Positions 1-7,457 of a stretch of 22,354 nucleotides of DNA are shown here, piece after piece; position 1 is the stretch's first letter; each line of letters begins with the position of its first letter. The notes beneath the pieces were generated by a model. The model searched no databases, was not told the DNA's origin, and saw only the letters and a program-made list of their open reading frames with translations. Made by a program: the position numbers and the translations under genes. The DNA comes from an uncultured Eubacteriales bacterium (GTDB lineage: Bacteria > Bacillota > Clostridia > Oscillospirales > CAG-272), in NCBI GenBank assembly GCA_934503195.1, contig CAKSVM010000051.1, forward strand, positions 1 to 22,354, written 5' to 3'.

Positions 1-1322
1 GAGATGAGAATCAGCACGATGCAGATCGGCGCGATGTACTTTATCATCACAACGAAGAGCTTTTTGCGCGGGAATTTTCCGGTCAGCTCGATCTCCTCAG
101 TCAGCGTCTCGGGCTTGATGACGTAGCCGACAAATACGCAGGTCAGGAAAGCGACGATCGGCATCAGCACGCTGTTGGACATAAAGTCGAAGAAATCGAG
201 GAACTGGAAGCCGAAAATCGTGACATTAGCCAAAGGTCCGTAGCCGAGCGAGGACAGAAGTCCGAGGACAATCGAAATTCCGAGTACCACAAACGACGCG
301 CCGCGGCGTCCGAGCTTCCACTTATCCTGCACGATCGAGACGACCGTCTCCATCAGCGAGATCGACGAAGTCAGCGCGGCGAAGAAAACGAGGAGGAAGA
401 ATAGTGCGCCTATGACAGTTCCGCCCGCCATGCTTTCAAAAACTTTGGGCAGAGTGACGAACATCAGGCCGGGACCCTTTCCGAGAGCCGCCTCGTCACC
501 GCCCGAGAACGCGAAGACCGACGGGATGATCATGAGTCCGGCGAGGAACGCGATTCCGGTGTCGAAAATCTCGATCTGCGCGACCGACGACTCGACCGAA
601 ACGTCCTTTTTCATGTAGGAGCCGTAGGTGATCATGATGCCCATCGCGAGCGACATTGAGTAGAAAAGCTGGCCCATCGCCGCGAGGACGGTCGTCGCCG
701 AGAATTCAGCGAAATTCGGCTTGAGGTAGTAGATGACGCCTGCGCCCGCGCCCGGCATACAGACCGAGTAAATCGAGACGATTATCGTCAGAATGACCAA
801 AATTGGCATCATAATTTTGGACATTTGTTCAATTCCCTTATCGACGCCGAGCAAAACGATGATCGCGGTCAGTCCCATGAATACCGCGAACCAGAGGAGC
901 GGTTCTCCGGTGCTGGAGATGAATGAAGAAAAATAATCATCCGAGGTCGTTTCCATCGCCCCGCCGCTGACGAAAGCGAAGAAATATTTCGTGACCCAGC
1001 CGCCGATGACCAAATAGTAAGGAAGAATAATCATCGGGACGATTGACGCGAGAAGGCCGATGAAACCGAATTTTTTGTTCAGCGACTTGAACGCGCCGAT
1101 CGCGGACAGTCCGGTTCTGCGGCCGAGCGAAATTTCGGCCGACATGAGCGCGTAGCCGAACGTGACGGCGAGGATGATGTAGACGAGGAGGAAAATTCCG
1201 CCTCCGTACTTCGCGGCGAGGTAGGGGAATCGCCAGATGTTGCCGAGTCCGACCGCCGATCCCGCCGCCGCGAGAACGAATCCGATCTTACCCGAGAAGC
1301 TGCTTCTGTTTTTATGACTCAT
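1..1322 (-). CDS. Sodium-dependent transporter, NSS/SNF family (C-terminus beyond window)
   Basis: Integral membrane sodium-coupled symporter of the neurotransmitter:sodium symporter (LeuT-like) family, normally importing amino acids or related amines. The frame is open from the ATG at 1322 to the left edge, giving 440 codons, so probably only a short C-terminal piece is missing. The translation starts MSHKNRSSFSGKIGF and then carries the TM1 signature GLGNIWRFPYLAAKYGG (about residues 25-41), the hallmark of the family. Around 600-680 it reads GQLFYSMSLAMGIMITYGSY, matching the TM6 region that forms the substrate and sodium site. Hydrophobic segments alternate throughout. The substrate cannot be told from the sequence. 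A strong minus-strand promoter lies 126 bases upstream, so it appears to be its own transcription unit. Its neighbours upstream are decayed proline genes, which raises but does not prove a link to amino-acid import. Confidence 0.95.
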   Translation of the reverse strand, partial: MSHKNRSSFSGKIGFVLAAAGSAVGLGNIWRFPYLAAKYGGGIFLLVYIILAVTFGYALMSAEISLGRRTGLSAIGAFKSLNKKFGFIGLLASIVPMIILPYYLVIGGWVTKYFFAFVSGGAMETTSDDYFSSFISSTGEPLLWFAVFMGLTAIIVLLGVDKGIEQMSKIMMPILVILTIIVSIYSVCMPGAGAGVIYYLKPNFAEFSATTVLAAMGQLFYSMSLAMGIMITYGSYMKKDVSVESSVAQIEIFDTGIAFLAGLMIIPSVFAFSGGDEAALGKGPGLMFVTLPKVFESMAGGTVIGALFFLLVFFAALTSSISLMETVVSIVQDKWKLGRRGASFVVLGISIVLGLLSSLGYGPLANVTIFGFQFLDFFDFMSNSVLMPIVAFLTCVFVGYVIKPETLTEEIELTGKFPRKKLFVVMIKYIAPICIVLILI

Positions 1323-1447
1323 ACAGATGCTCCAAAAGAAATAAAATTTGTCTATAAAGCCGAATTTGTAAATTTTTTTCGTAACTGAAATCAAGAAATC
1401 GCAGGAAGGAAAAGTTCATCAAAATAAGCCTTGACAGTGATGTATAT

Positions 1448-1476
1448 ATTATAGCACATCTGTTGACAAATTTCAA
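1448..1476 (-). promoter_or_regulatory. Sigma-A promoter for the NSS transporter
   Basis: On the minus strand, TTGAAA (1471-1476), a 17-base spacer, then TATAAT (1448-1453) preceded by TGC (extended -10). Immediately upstream (1480-1510) are A/T tracts, with GAAATTTT repeated at 1486-1493 and 1497-1504 (11-base period on the plus strand), resembling an UP element or curved DNA. The rest of the 238-base gap 1323-1560 is AT-rich leader with no ORF that I can support. Confidence 0.8.
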
Positions 1477-1560
1477 GGGGTTTTTGAAATTTTCTCGAAA
1501 TTTTTTTCGGGTTTTTTGGAAGCTCCGTAAATTTTGCGGTGCCCGTCGGATTCGCGGAAA

Positions 1561-2232
1561 TTATTTCTGCCCGACGAAAAGAGTTCCGGCCGGGCGGCCC
1601 TCGATGACGTCATATATCGTCTCGGGACGGCGGCCGTTGGTGATCGTGACGTCGCAGCCCTGCGCGGCGGCGAGCGACGCGGCGCGGATTTTTGTCTTCA
1701 TCCCGCCCGTTCCGCGGCGCGAACCGGCTCCCCCGGCAAAGCACCGCGACGACGGCCGACAGCATATCGTTGTCGCCGAAAAGCCGATCCTCCGACTCGA
1801 TTTCACTGTAGCTGACCGAGTCGTTTTCGTTCACTATTGGAATTATTCCGCTTTCGAGCAGCGCGTCGAAGGTGTTCGTCAGATTTTCCTGACGATCGGG
1901 TTGTGCAATATCTTCAGCGTTCAGCAGAATCTGCGCGATATTTTTGTCATAATCAGAGAAATATTTGTCGTAGAGGAACATCAGACTGCACTGCCCCACC
2001 GCCGCGGCGGCCTGTTTGAACTTCATCGCGTCGGCCGCGACTTCATCCCGAGCTTGTTCGCGCCGACCGCGATCGCGCCGGAAGTGACAAGTATTACCTC
2101 ATTTCCCATATTGTGGATGTTCGAAAGGACGCGGACGAGCCGTTCGAGGGCGCGCGGATCGCACTTCCCAAGCTCGTTTGTCAGCGTCGAAGTGCCGACT
2201 TTGACGACGATTCGGTTGTTGTAGCGACTCAT
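1561..2232 (-). pseudogene. proB: Glutamate 5-kinase (proB), broken by frameshifts and an internal deletion
   Basis: Remnant of the enzyme that phosphorylates glutamate in the first step of proline synthesis. The N-terminus from ATG 2232 is good (VVKVGTSTLTN, VILVTSGAIAVGANKLGMKSRP), but the frame ends at about 2023. A one-base shift near 2027-2032 restores the family sequence (KQAAAAVGQCSLM, NENDSVS, FGDNDMLSAVVAVL). At about 1737-1746 the sequence jumps to a third frame that reads GSRRGTGGMKTKIRAA and ends GTLFVGQK. Between these blocks the family normally has about 50-55 residues containing the ADLL-ILLSDIDGL-YTADP region, and these are absent. So there are at least two lesions: one small indel and one out-of-frame deletion of roughly 160 bases. 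The C-terminal PUA domain is also absent, which is normal for many short ProB proteins. The start has a GGAAGGAA ribosome site and lies 21 bases after the deacylase remnant, so they were probably an operon. Assembly error is an alternative but would have to hit several times. Confidence 0.85.
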
Positions 2233-2253
2233 TTTTGAAAAATTCCTTCCTTA

Positions 2254-2551
2254 TTATATATGTATGATTTCGGGCGATTTCCCGGCGTGGGAAAGGATTC
2301 GCTTTACATCGGTCGTGCGTAGCTTCATGTACCCGGTCGTCACGCCGTCGCTGCACCCGATGAACTCCTCGCGCAGGACGTCAGCGCCAAAAATCACGCG
2401 CACGTCGGCCGTCGACTCAAGCAGGACGCTGAAAAACGTCGCCGAGCTCGAACGGAATTTTCAGCTTGTCGAGCGTTTCGTAAACGAGTTTCCTGAGCGG
2501 CGTCTCAGGATTTTCGGGCGTGGTCGTATAAATTTCACTTGCATTTATCAT
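2254..2551 (-). pseudogene. YbaK/ProX-type prolyl-tRNA deacylase, internally deleted
   Basis: The minus-strand frame from ATG 2551 reads 44 residues, including TPLRKLVYETLDKLKIPFEL, then stops at 2417-2419. In the next frame the sequence continues FFSVLLESTADVRVIF, then VLREEFIGCSDGVTTGYMKL and RTTDVKRIL, to the stop at 2254-2256. These two pieces match the start and the end of YbaK-domain trans-editing enzymes (which hydrolyse mischarged aminoacyl-tRNA-Pro), where the C-terminal pattern is EYxGCHPCxNTxSLxxRTxDL. About 65-70 middle residues, including much of the active-site core, are missing and the junction (near 2425-2445) is out of frame, so no active product is expected. It lies just upstream of the equally broken proB. 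The family assignment rests on recognition of conserved blocks. Confidence 0.72.
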
Positions 2552-2569
2552 TTTGTTCACATTCTTCTC

Positions 2570-2598
2570 TTGAATTTCAGATGTGAATATTGTATCAT
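2570..2598 (+). promoter_or_regulatory. Probable sigma-A promoter for the LysR-AraC pair
   Basis: TTGAAT (2570-2575), 17-base spacer, TATCAT (2593-2598), placing the start near 2605 and giving a leader of about 65 bases. A minus-strand TACAAT (2589-2594) with TGA before it overlaps this -10 and could drive the divergent YbaK-proB remnant, although its -35 is poor. Confidence 0.55.
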
Positions 2599-2640
2599 AT
2601 ATTTATAGATTTGAATAGCGCATATATCTCATGCTTTGTA

Positions 2641-2653
2641 TGCGATTTTCGCA
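2641..2653. promoter_or_regulatory. LysR-type box (T-N11-A) in the LysR leader
   Basis: TGCGATTTTCGCA is a T-N11-A dyad (TGCGA/TCGCA arms), extended by one more pair on each side to 2639-2655. It sits about 36-48 bases downstream of the predicted start site and just before the ribosome site of the LysR gene. It matches the box upstream of the FAD oxidoreductase at 10 of the 13 positions of its dyad arms and differs only in the centre. Placement suggests autorepression. Confidence 0.55.
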
Positions 2654-2669
2654 TAATCGGAGGGGTAAA

Positions 2670-3536
2670 ATGGATCTTCAAAGCTGTTCGGCGTTTCTTA
2701 AAGTTGTGGAATGCAGGAGTTTTTCGCGCGCGGCCGAGCTTCTGCACTATTCGCAGTCGGGCGTCAGCCGGATGATCATCGAGCTGGAGTCGGAACTCGG
2801 CGTCGTGCTGCTCGAACGCGGGCGCGGCGGCGTCCGCCTTACATCCGAGGGGACGCTGATTTTTCCGAAGCTGAAGGCTCTCGCGGACGGGTACGAGAAT
2901 CTCAGAATTTCGGTTGACGAGCTGACCGGAATCAAATCCGGACTTATACGAATCGGTTCTTTTTCGAGCGTCGCGACGCACTGGCTTCCGAAAATCATAA
3001 CAAAATTCCGCGCCGATTTTCCGGGGGTCGACTATGAAATTCTGCTCGGCGACTACACCGAAATCGAGGACTGGATCGCTGAAGGACGCGTCGACTTCGG
3101 CTTTCTGCGCCTACCGACGAGGCCCGAATTCGAGGCGAAATTTCTCGAACAGGATCGGCTGCTCGCGATTCTGCCGGAGGAGCATGAATTGGCGAAATTG
3201 CACAAAATCCCGGTTGATCTTCTCTGCAATGAGCCCTTTATGCTGTTGGAAAAAGGCGCGAAGGTCGAAGTATCGGCAATTTTTGACCGCATGGGTCTGA
3301 AGCCAGACGTCAAATTCGCGACATGGGACGACTACGCGGTGATGTCGATGGTCGAAAACCGGCTCGGAATCAGCATTCTTCCCGAGCTGATTCTGCGCCG
3401 GATCCCGTACAAAATCGTCGCGCGCGAGCTTGATCCGCCCGCCTTCCGAAGCATCGGAATCGTCACAAAGGACAAAAAGTCTCTCCCGCTCGCCGCGAAA
3501 AAGTTTATGGAATACCTTAATTTCAGAAGTCAATGA
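2670..3536 (+). CDS. LysR-family transcriptional regulator
   Basis: A 288-residue LysR-type regulator of normal length. The start at 2670 (MDLQSCSAFLKVVECRSFSR) is chosen because GGAGGGG lies 5-10 bases before it; the 13 upstream in-frame codons are not family-like. Residues 1-60 form the winged helix-turn-helix (SFSRAAELLHYSQSGVSRMI is the recognition region, then LLERGRGGVRLTSEG for the wing). Residues about 88-288 are the periplasmic-binding-like effector domain (GLIRIGSF, GRVDFGFL, MVENRLGISILPE), which in the family binds a small co-inducer. It is followed 46 bases later by an AraC gene with no clear promoter between them, so they are probably cotranscribed. A T-N11-A dyad in its own leader and two more ahead of the FAD oxidoreductase suggest it controls itself and the oxidoreductase-SBP1 operon. 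The effector is unknown. Confidence 0.95.
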   Translation: MDLQSCSAFLKVVECRSFSRAAELLHYSQSGVSRMIIELESELGVVLLERGRGGVRLTSEGTLIFPKLKALADGYENLRISVDELTGIKSGLIRIGSFSSVATHWLPKIITKFRADFPGVDYEILLGDYTEIEDWIAEGRVDFGFLRLPTRPEFEAKFLEQDRLLAILPEEHELAKLHKIPVDLLCNEPFMLLEKGAKVEVSAIFDRMGLKPDVKFATWDDYAVMSMVENRLGISILPELILRRIPYKIVARELDPPAFRSIGIVTKDKKSLPLAAKKFMEYLNFRSQ

Positions 3537-3582
3537 TTTATATGTTTCGGTTCTTTTAGTTCAGAGAAAGGATAATACATAA

Positions 3583-4431
3583 ATGGGAATTTTCACAGAT
3601 TTTGACAATCACGACGTCTGCCCATACGACATAACGGCCTTCCGTGTTGTAAACACAACCGCCGATTCGTCGACAATCCACCGCGTGTCCGGGCGCGAAA
3701 ATTACGCTTTGACCTATGTGGTCGAAGGTTCGTTTATCTATTATTTTGACGGCAGCGGCTATTCGTCAGATTGCACAAACCATGTTTCAGCAGACAGCCA
3801 GCCGAGCTTCGAATGCCAAGCGGGCGAGATGACATTTCTTCCGATCAGCTCGCTCTACCATCATCGAAATCCCGGTCCGGCCGTGATGTACGTGCTGTAT
3901 TTTTCGCTGACGCCCGATTTTCGCCCCGAAGGTGTCGGAAGTCAGCCGATTTTGTTGAAATCGGCAAACCCGAAGCATTTCCGCCTTCTTTTCGAGGACG
4001 CCGTCAATAAATTCTTCAGTCTGAAGCGTTCTAATCTTGAAGAAAAATCGTCACTTTGCACAATACTTTCCGCGCTCGCGAACGAGGAAAAAATGTCCGC
4101 GCTGAGTGAACACGAGCTGTCGATGATCTCCCCTGCCCTCGAAATGCTCTCGCGCCCGATTTCGAAGGACACTGACGTTCCAACCGTCGCCGACCTCGCG
4201 CGCCTTTGCAGCCTCAGCGAATTCGCGTTCCGCGAAATATTTAAGCGTTATGCCGGAATTACGCCGAAAAAGTTCATAATTCTTCGGCGGATTGAACAAG
4301 TTGAATCGCTTCTTTTGTCCGAAGACATAACGACCACCGACGCCGCACTCTCATGCGGATTTTCGGATCCGTCATATTTCTTCAAATTATATAAACACGT
4401 CCGAGGCCGCACGCTCGGCGGAACGAGATGA
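3583..4431 (+). CDS. AraC-family transcriptional regulator 1
   Basis: 282 residues. The N-terminal half is a cupin-like sensing domain (LTYVVEGSFIYYFDGSG, then GEMTFLPISSLYHHRNPG at about 85-100). The last ~90 residues are the paired AraC helix-turn-helix (VADLARLCSLSEFAFREIFK, then TPKKFIILRRIEQVESLLL, then ALSCGFSDPSYFFKLYK). The final element ends GRTLGGTR where the family usually has GxTPxxYR, so the last motif is somewhat diverged but ends at the normal place. The start at 3583 has AAAGGA at about 10 bases. It follows the LysR gene closely and precedes the FAD oxidoreductase, fitting a local sugar-responsive controller. Its operator is not identified. The gap 4432-4492 after it shows no convincing terminator. 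Confidence 0.93.
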   Translation: MGIFTDFDNHDVCPYDITAFRVVNTTADSSTIHRVSGRENYALTYVVEGSFIYYFDGSGYSSDCTNHVSADSQPSFECQAGEMTFLPISSLYHHRNPGPAVMYVLYFSLTPDFRPEGVGSQPILLKSANPKHFRLLFEDAVNKFFSLKRSNLEEKSSLCTILSALANEEKMSALSEHELSMISPALEMLSRPISKDTDVPTVADLARLCSLSEFAFREIFKRYAGITPKKFIILRRIEQVESLLLSEDITTTDAALSCGFSDPSYFFKLYKHVRGRTLGGTR

Positions 4432-4492
4432 TTTTGTGCATTATGACGAGAGCTTGATTCCATACGCGTTACGTTAATTTTATAACACTGTT

Positions 4493-4526
4493 TGCGATTA
4501 TTACAGTATTTACTGCGATAATCGCA
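4493..4526. promoter_or_regulatory. Tandem LysR-type T-N11-A boxes upstream of the FAD oxidoreductase
   Basis: Distal box TGCGATTATTACA (4493-4505) and proximal box TGCGATAATCGCA (4514-4526, a perfect odd-centred palindrome), exactly 21 bases apart, about two helix turns. Their centres fall at about -63 and -42 relative to the predicted start near 4562, the usual recognition and activation site geometry of LysR-type regulators. The proximal box abuts the weak -35. The outer arms 4493-4501 and 4518-4526 also form a 9-base inverted repeat. Confidence 0.65.
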
Positions 4527-4555
4527 TTTATTTTTCGGAAAATCTGTGCTATAAT
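4527..4555 (+). promoter_or_regulatory. Activator-type promoter for FAD oxidoreductase-SBP1
   Basis: Perfect extended -10 (TGC then TATAAT, 4550-4555) with a poor -35 (TTTATT, 4527-4532) at 17-base spacing, as expected for an activated promoter. A 10-base perfect palindrome ACGGTACCGT (4563-4572) lies at the predicted start of the transcript and may be a second operator or a small 5' hairpin. Confidence 0.7.
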
Positions 4556-4588
4556 TGATACAACGGTACCGTAAAGGAAAATATTTTT

Positions 4589-5875
4589 ATGCAAAACAAA
4601 TACGACATTATCGTCGCCGGATGCGGATGCGCCGGATTCGCGGCGGCGGTTCAGGCCGGGCGGCTCGGCAAAAAAGTTCTGATCATCGAAAAAAACGGTA
4701 TGCCCGGCGGCATTCTGACGGTCGGCGGCAACAACGACATCGCGCAGTTCTATGCCCACCAGAAGCAAATTATCTCGGGAATCGGCTGGGAATTCGTCAA
4801 TCTGCTCAAAGATGAAGGCGGCGCAGCCATTCCGGATATGCAAAGAACCGGAGTTCCGCACTGGTATTACGGCGTTCACGTCAACATTCCGCTCGCGGCG
4901 GCGAAGATGGATGAAATGCTCCTCTACGCCGGGGTCGACATTTGCTACGAACAGTTCGTTTGCGCGGCGAATGTTGAATCCGATCACGACAACAATCGAA
5001 TAAAGAGCGTTCTCGTCACGTCGAAGTCGGGACTCGTCGAAATTGAAGCTGACACTTTCATCGACTGCACCGGAGACGGGGATCTTTCGGTCTTCGCGGG
5101 CGCGGATTATGAGTGCGGCGAACCTACCGAAAAAGGTCTTTCGTTACAACCCGGAACAATCAGAGCTTTTCTCGGGGGCAAAATTTCTGATGATTTAGCC
5201 AAATCTATAGATTCTTCATTAAAAGATTCTATAAAATCCGGAGAACTTTTGCCACCCGACACCAAAGGTACGGGTATTCGTCAGCTTCTGAATTCGCGCT
5301 ACAACAACATAAACCACATCTCCGGATTCAACGGCGCGGACAGTCACGAAAAAACCCTCGCCGATATCGAGGGGCGGCAATGCGTGAAACGTCTGTTTTT
5401 CGCGCTGAAAAAGGCCGGAATTTCGCCGGATCTCGAATCAATGTCGCCCGAAACGGCGATGCGCGAGACGCGGCGGATCGTCTGCGACACGAAAATTACA
5501 GTAGATGACTATATTTCGGCGCGGAAATACCCCGACGGAATCTGCAATTCCTTCTACCCGATCGACCTCCACCGCGACGGAATGGGCGGAATTTATCAGA
5601 TTTTCCTGACTGACGGGCAGGTTCCGTCGATTCCGCTCTCGGCAATGACCGTTCGCGGACTGTCGAATCTCTTCGTCGCGGGCCGCTGCGCGTGGGGCGA
5701 TCGGCTCGCGAACTCGGCGTACCGCGTCAAAGCGTCCTGCATGGCGATGGGTCAGGCCTGCGGAGCGGCCGCGGCTCAGGCTGTTGACGAAAATTCGGGA
5801 CGGACACGCGGACTCGACATTCAAAAATTGCGCGATACGCTCGTAAATAGCGGCGCGATCGTGCCTGAAGTGTAG
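4589..5875 (+). CDS. FAD-dependent oxidoreductase (PF12831-type)
   Basis: 428-residue flavoprotein, probably cytoplasmic. The N-terminus has the Rossmann dinucleotide fold: IIVAGCGCAGFAAAVQAGRL (GxGxxG at 11-16) and VLIIEKN with the ribose-binding Glu at 34. The C-terminal block about 365-405 (FVAGRCAWGDRLANSAYRV, then ASCMAMGQACGAAAAQA) is the second FAD-binding motif typical of the FAD_oxidored group. TFIDCTGDGDLSVFAGADYE near 155-175 is also characteristic. The family reduces or oxidises varied organic substrates and is often found with sugar-uptake genes, but the substrate is not predictable. The start has AAGGAAAA 9 bases upstream. It is the first gene of an operon with SBP1 (41-base gap, no terminator) and is preceded by LysR-type boxes. 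It stops with TAG, relevant to the amber codon in SBP3. Confidence 0.9.
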   Translation: MQNKYDIIVAGCGCAGFAAAVQAGRLGKKVLIIEKNGMPGGILTVGGNNDIAQFYAHQKQIISGIGWEFVNLLKDEGGAAIPDMQRTGVPHWYYGVHVNIPLAAAKMDEMLLYAGVDICYEQFVCAANVESDHDNNRIKSVLVTSKSGLVEIEADTFIDCTGDGDLSVFAGADYECGEPTEKGLSLQPGTIRAFLGGKISDDLAKSIDSSLKDSIKSGELLPPDTKGTGIRQLLNSRYNNINHISGFNGADSHEKTLADIEGRQCVKRLFFALKKAGISPDLESMSPETAMRETRRIVCDTKITVDDYISARKYPDGICNSFYPIDLHRDGMGGIYQIFLTDGQVPSIPLSAMTVRGLSNLFVAGRCAWGDRLANSAYRVKASCMAMGQACGAAAAQAVDENSGRTRGLDIQKLRDTLVNSGAIVPEV

Positions 5876-5879
5876 GATT

Positions 5880-5894
5880 TGTGCAGTATGCACA
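5880..5894. promoter_or_regulatory. Short palindrome between oxidoreductase and SBP1
   Basis: TGTGCA-GTA-TGCACA lies 5 bases after the oxidoreductase stop and 22 bases before the SBP1 start. It could be a small mRNA hairpin that tunes or protects the SBP1 message, or an operator. There is no T-run, so it is not a terminator. Confidence 0.3.
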
Positions 5895-5916
5895 TATCTT
5901 AAAGTGAGGAAACAAC

Positions 5917-7404
5917 ATGAAAAAATCTATCTCAAAACTCCTTCTCGCGGCAATTTTGCTTTCGCTCGTATCTTGCTCTAACGAATCGCTTCCGTCAGAT
6001 TCAACAAACAACGATTCGTCTGACTATGATCAGACCTCGGAAACTCTGCCAAGCGGAGAGTCGTCCGGCGTTCCGGAGGGCACAAACTTCAACGGTGAGA
6101 CGGTCAACGTTTGGTACACGGCCACGGCGAACGCGATCGGCGAATCCTTCATCGACATCGCCGGAGAACTTACAGGCGACGTTCTTTCGGACAAAATCTA
6201 CAATAATAACCGCGTTGTTGAGGAGAATATCGGCATAAAGTTCAATTTCTTCAACTCCGGAGTCCCGAGTAATCAGGCCGGAAATACCGTCAGGACACTT
6301 GTAATGTCCGACGACAACACCTACGACGCGTTTTTCACGATCCAGTACAACTCCGCGAAACTCGCCGCTGAGGGGCTTTACCTCAACGTCGCCGATATGC
6401 CTTACCTCAGCTTCGACAAGCCGTGGTGGGACGCCGATTACATGAAAGAAATGACGATCGGAAACGGCGTGATCTACGGTCTGGTCGGCGACTACGCGAT
6501 TGACCGGACGCGCTGCCTAAGTTCGATGTTCTACAACAAGAAACTCAGCGGCGATTTCTACGGCGACCCCGACGCGATTTACAACGACGTCATCGACGGA
6601 AAATGGACGTTCGACCGTCTCGCGAAAATCTCCGCCGAGGTCTATTCTGACATAAACAACAACGGCAAAGCCGATCGTGGCGACAGAGTTGGTTATTGTG
6701 TCAACGATTACAGCAATCTCGACTGCCTTTTCTACGGAACCGGAGCGCGCGCGACGACCCGCGACAAGGACGATCTCCCGATAGTTTCGATAAACAACGA
6801 ACGCACGGCCGACGTCTGCGACCGCCTTTACCAGCTCGTCTACAACACAACCGGCGGTTATTTCCAAGGCCACACCAACCGCGCGCAGGAGACTTTGAAC
6901 AATCTGTTAAATTTCAGTGAAGACAACAGTATGTTTCTTTTCGGCTTTTTGTACAACGCCGAGGGCCTCCGCGACATGAAATCTGACTTCGGCGTCATTC
7001 CCTACCCCAAATTTGACGAGGAACAGGAAAATTATTACAGCATAACGCACGACATTATGCGAATCATGTTCCTCCCGCGCAACTGCAAGAACCCCGAAAC
7101 CGTCTGCGCGGCTCTCGAAGAGCTCTCCTTCATCGGCTGGAACGACAATCTGCCCACTTATTACAACACAATTCTCAAGAATAAGTATTCGCGTGACGAA
7201 CTGACCGGACAGATGATCGACCTGATCCGCGACGGCTGCACGGCCGACATCGCGTTCATCTACAACGACGCCTTCAATTCGGTCGGCTACATTCATAGAA
7301 CGCTGATTCAGAACGAATCGAACACCTTCGCCTCGACCTTAGCGAAGAACGAAGCCAAGACTGACGAAAAAATTGCCGAATTCATCGAAGAATTCAGCAA
7401 GTAA
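5917..7404 (+). CDS. Extracellular solute-binding lipoprotein 1 (sugar type)
   Basis: 495 residues. Signal peptide MKKSISKLLLAAILLSLVSC with lipobox LVSC and lipidated Cys20, then a Ser/Asp/Thr-rich linker. The mature part matches ABC-type carbohydrate-binding proteins: LSDKIYNNNRVVEENIGIKF near 90-110, FDKPWWDADY near 165, WTFDRLAKI then a Ca-loop-like DINNNGKADRGD (about 245-256), and FGVIPYPKFDEEQENYY near 360. The last of these is the ligand-domain hinge block shared by all four SBPs in this window. It binds an oligosaccharide or glycan fragment outside the membrane; the ligand is unknown. It is cotranscribed with the FAD oxidoreductase and ends at a strong terminator. No permease or ATPase gene accompanies it. 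Confidence 0.9.
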   Translation: MKKSISKLLLAAILLSLVSCSNESLPSDSTNNDSSDYDQTSETLPSGESSGVPEGTNFNGETVNVWYTATANAIGESFIDIAGELTGDVLSDKIYNNNRVVEENIGIKFNFFNSGVPSNQAGNTVRTLVMSDDNTYDAFFTIQYNSAKLAAEGLYLNVADMPYLSFDKPWWDADYMKEMTIGNGVIYGLVGDYAIDRTRCLSSMFYNKKLSGDFYGDPDAIYNDVIDGKWTFDRLAKISAEVYSDINNNGKADRGDRVGYCVNDYSNLDCLFYGTGARATTRDKDDLPIVSINNERTADVCDRLYQLVYNTTGGYFQGHTNRAQETLNNLLNFSEDNSMFLFGFLYNAEGLRDMKSDFGVIPYPKFDEEQENYYSITHDIMRIMFLPRNCKNPETVCAALEELSFIGWNDNLPTYYNTILKNKYSRDELTGQMIDLIRDGCTADIAFIYNDAFNSVGYIHRTLIQNESNTFASTLAKNEAKTDEKIAEFIEEFSK

Positions 7405-7417
7405 TCGAATAAAATAT

Positions 7418-7455
7418 TGCGGATGTTCATCGAAATGATGAACATCCGCATTTTT
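7418..7455. terminator. Bidirectional intrinsic terminator
   Basis: Perfect 14-base-pair stem (7418-7431 with 7437-7450), five-base loop GAAAT, then TTTTT. An AAAA run lies 4 bases before the left arm, so it can also terminate the convergent gene. It separates SBP1 from the TIM-barrel/synthetase fusion that ends at 7458. Confidence 0.93.
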
Positions 7456-7457
7456 AT

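Noticed and set aside
4400..4431. Frameshift at the end of AraC1 (GRTLGGTR instead of GxTPxxYR)
   Set aside because: Neither alternative frame restores the family motif, and the protein ends at the normal position, so it is simple divergence.
6649..6684. EF-hand-like DINNNGKADRGD loop in SBP1 as evidence for a dockerin
   Set aside because: Single loop within the SBP fold, seen at the same place in SBP2 and SBP3; such loops are common in sugar SBPs and there is no dockerin duplication.
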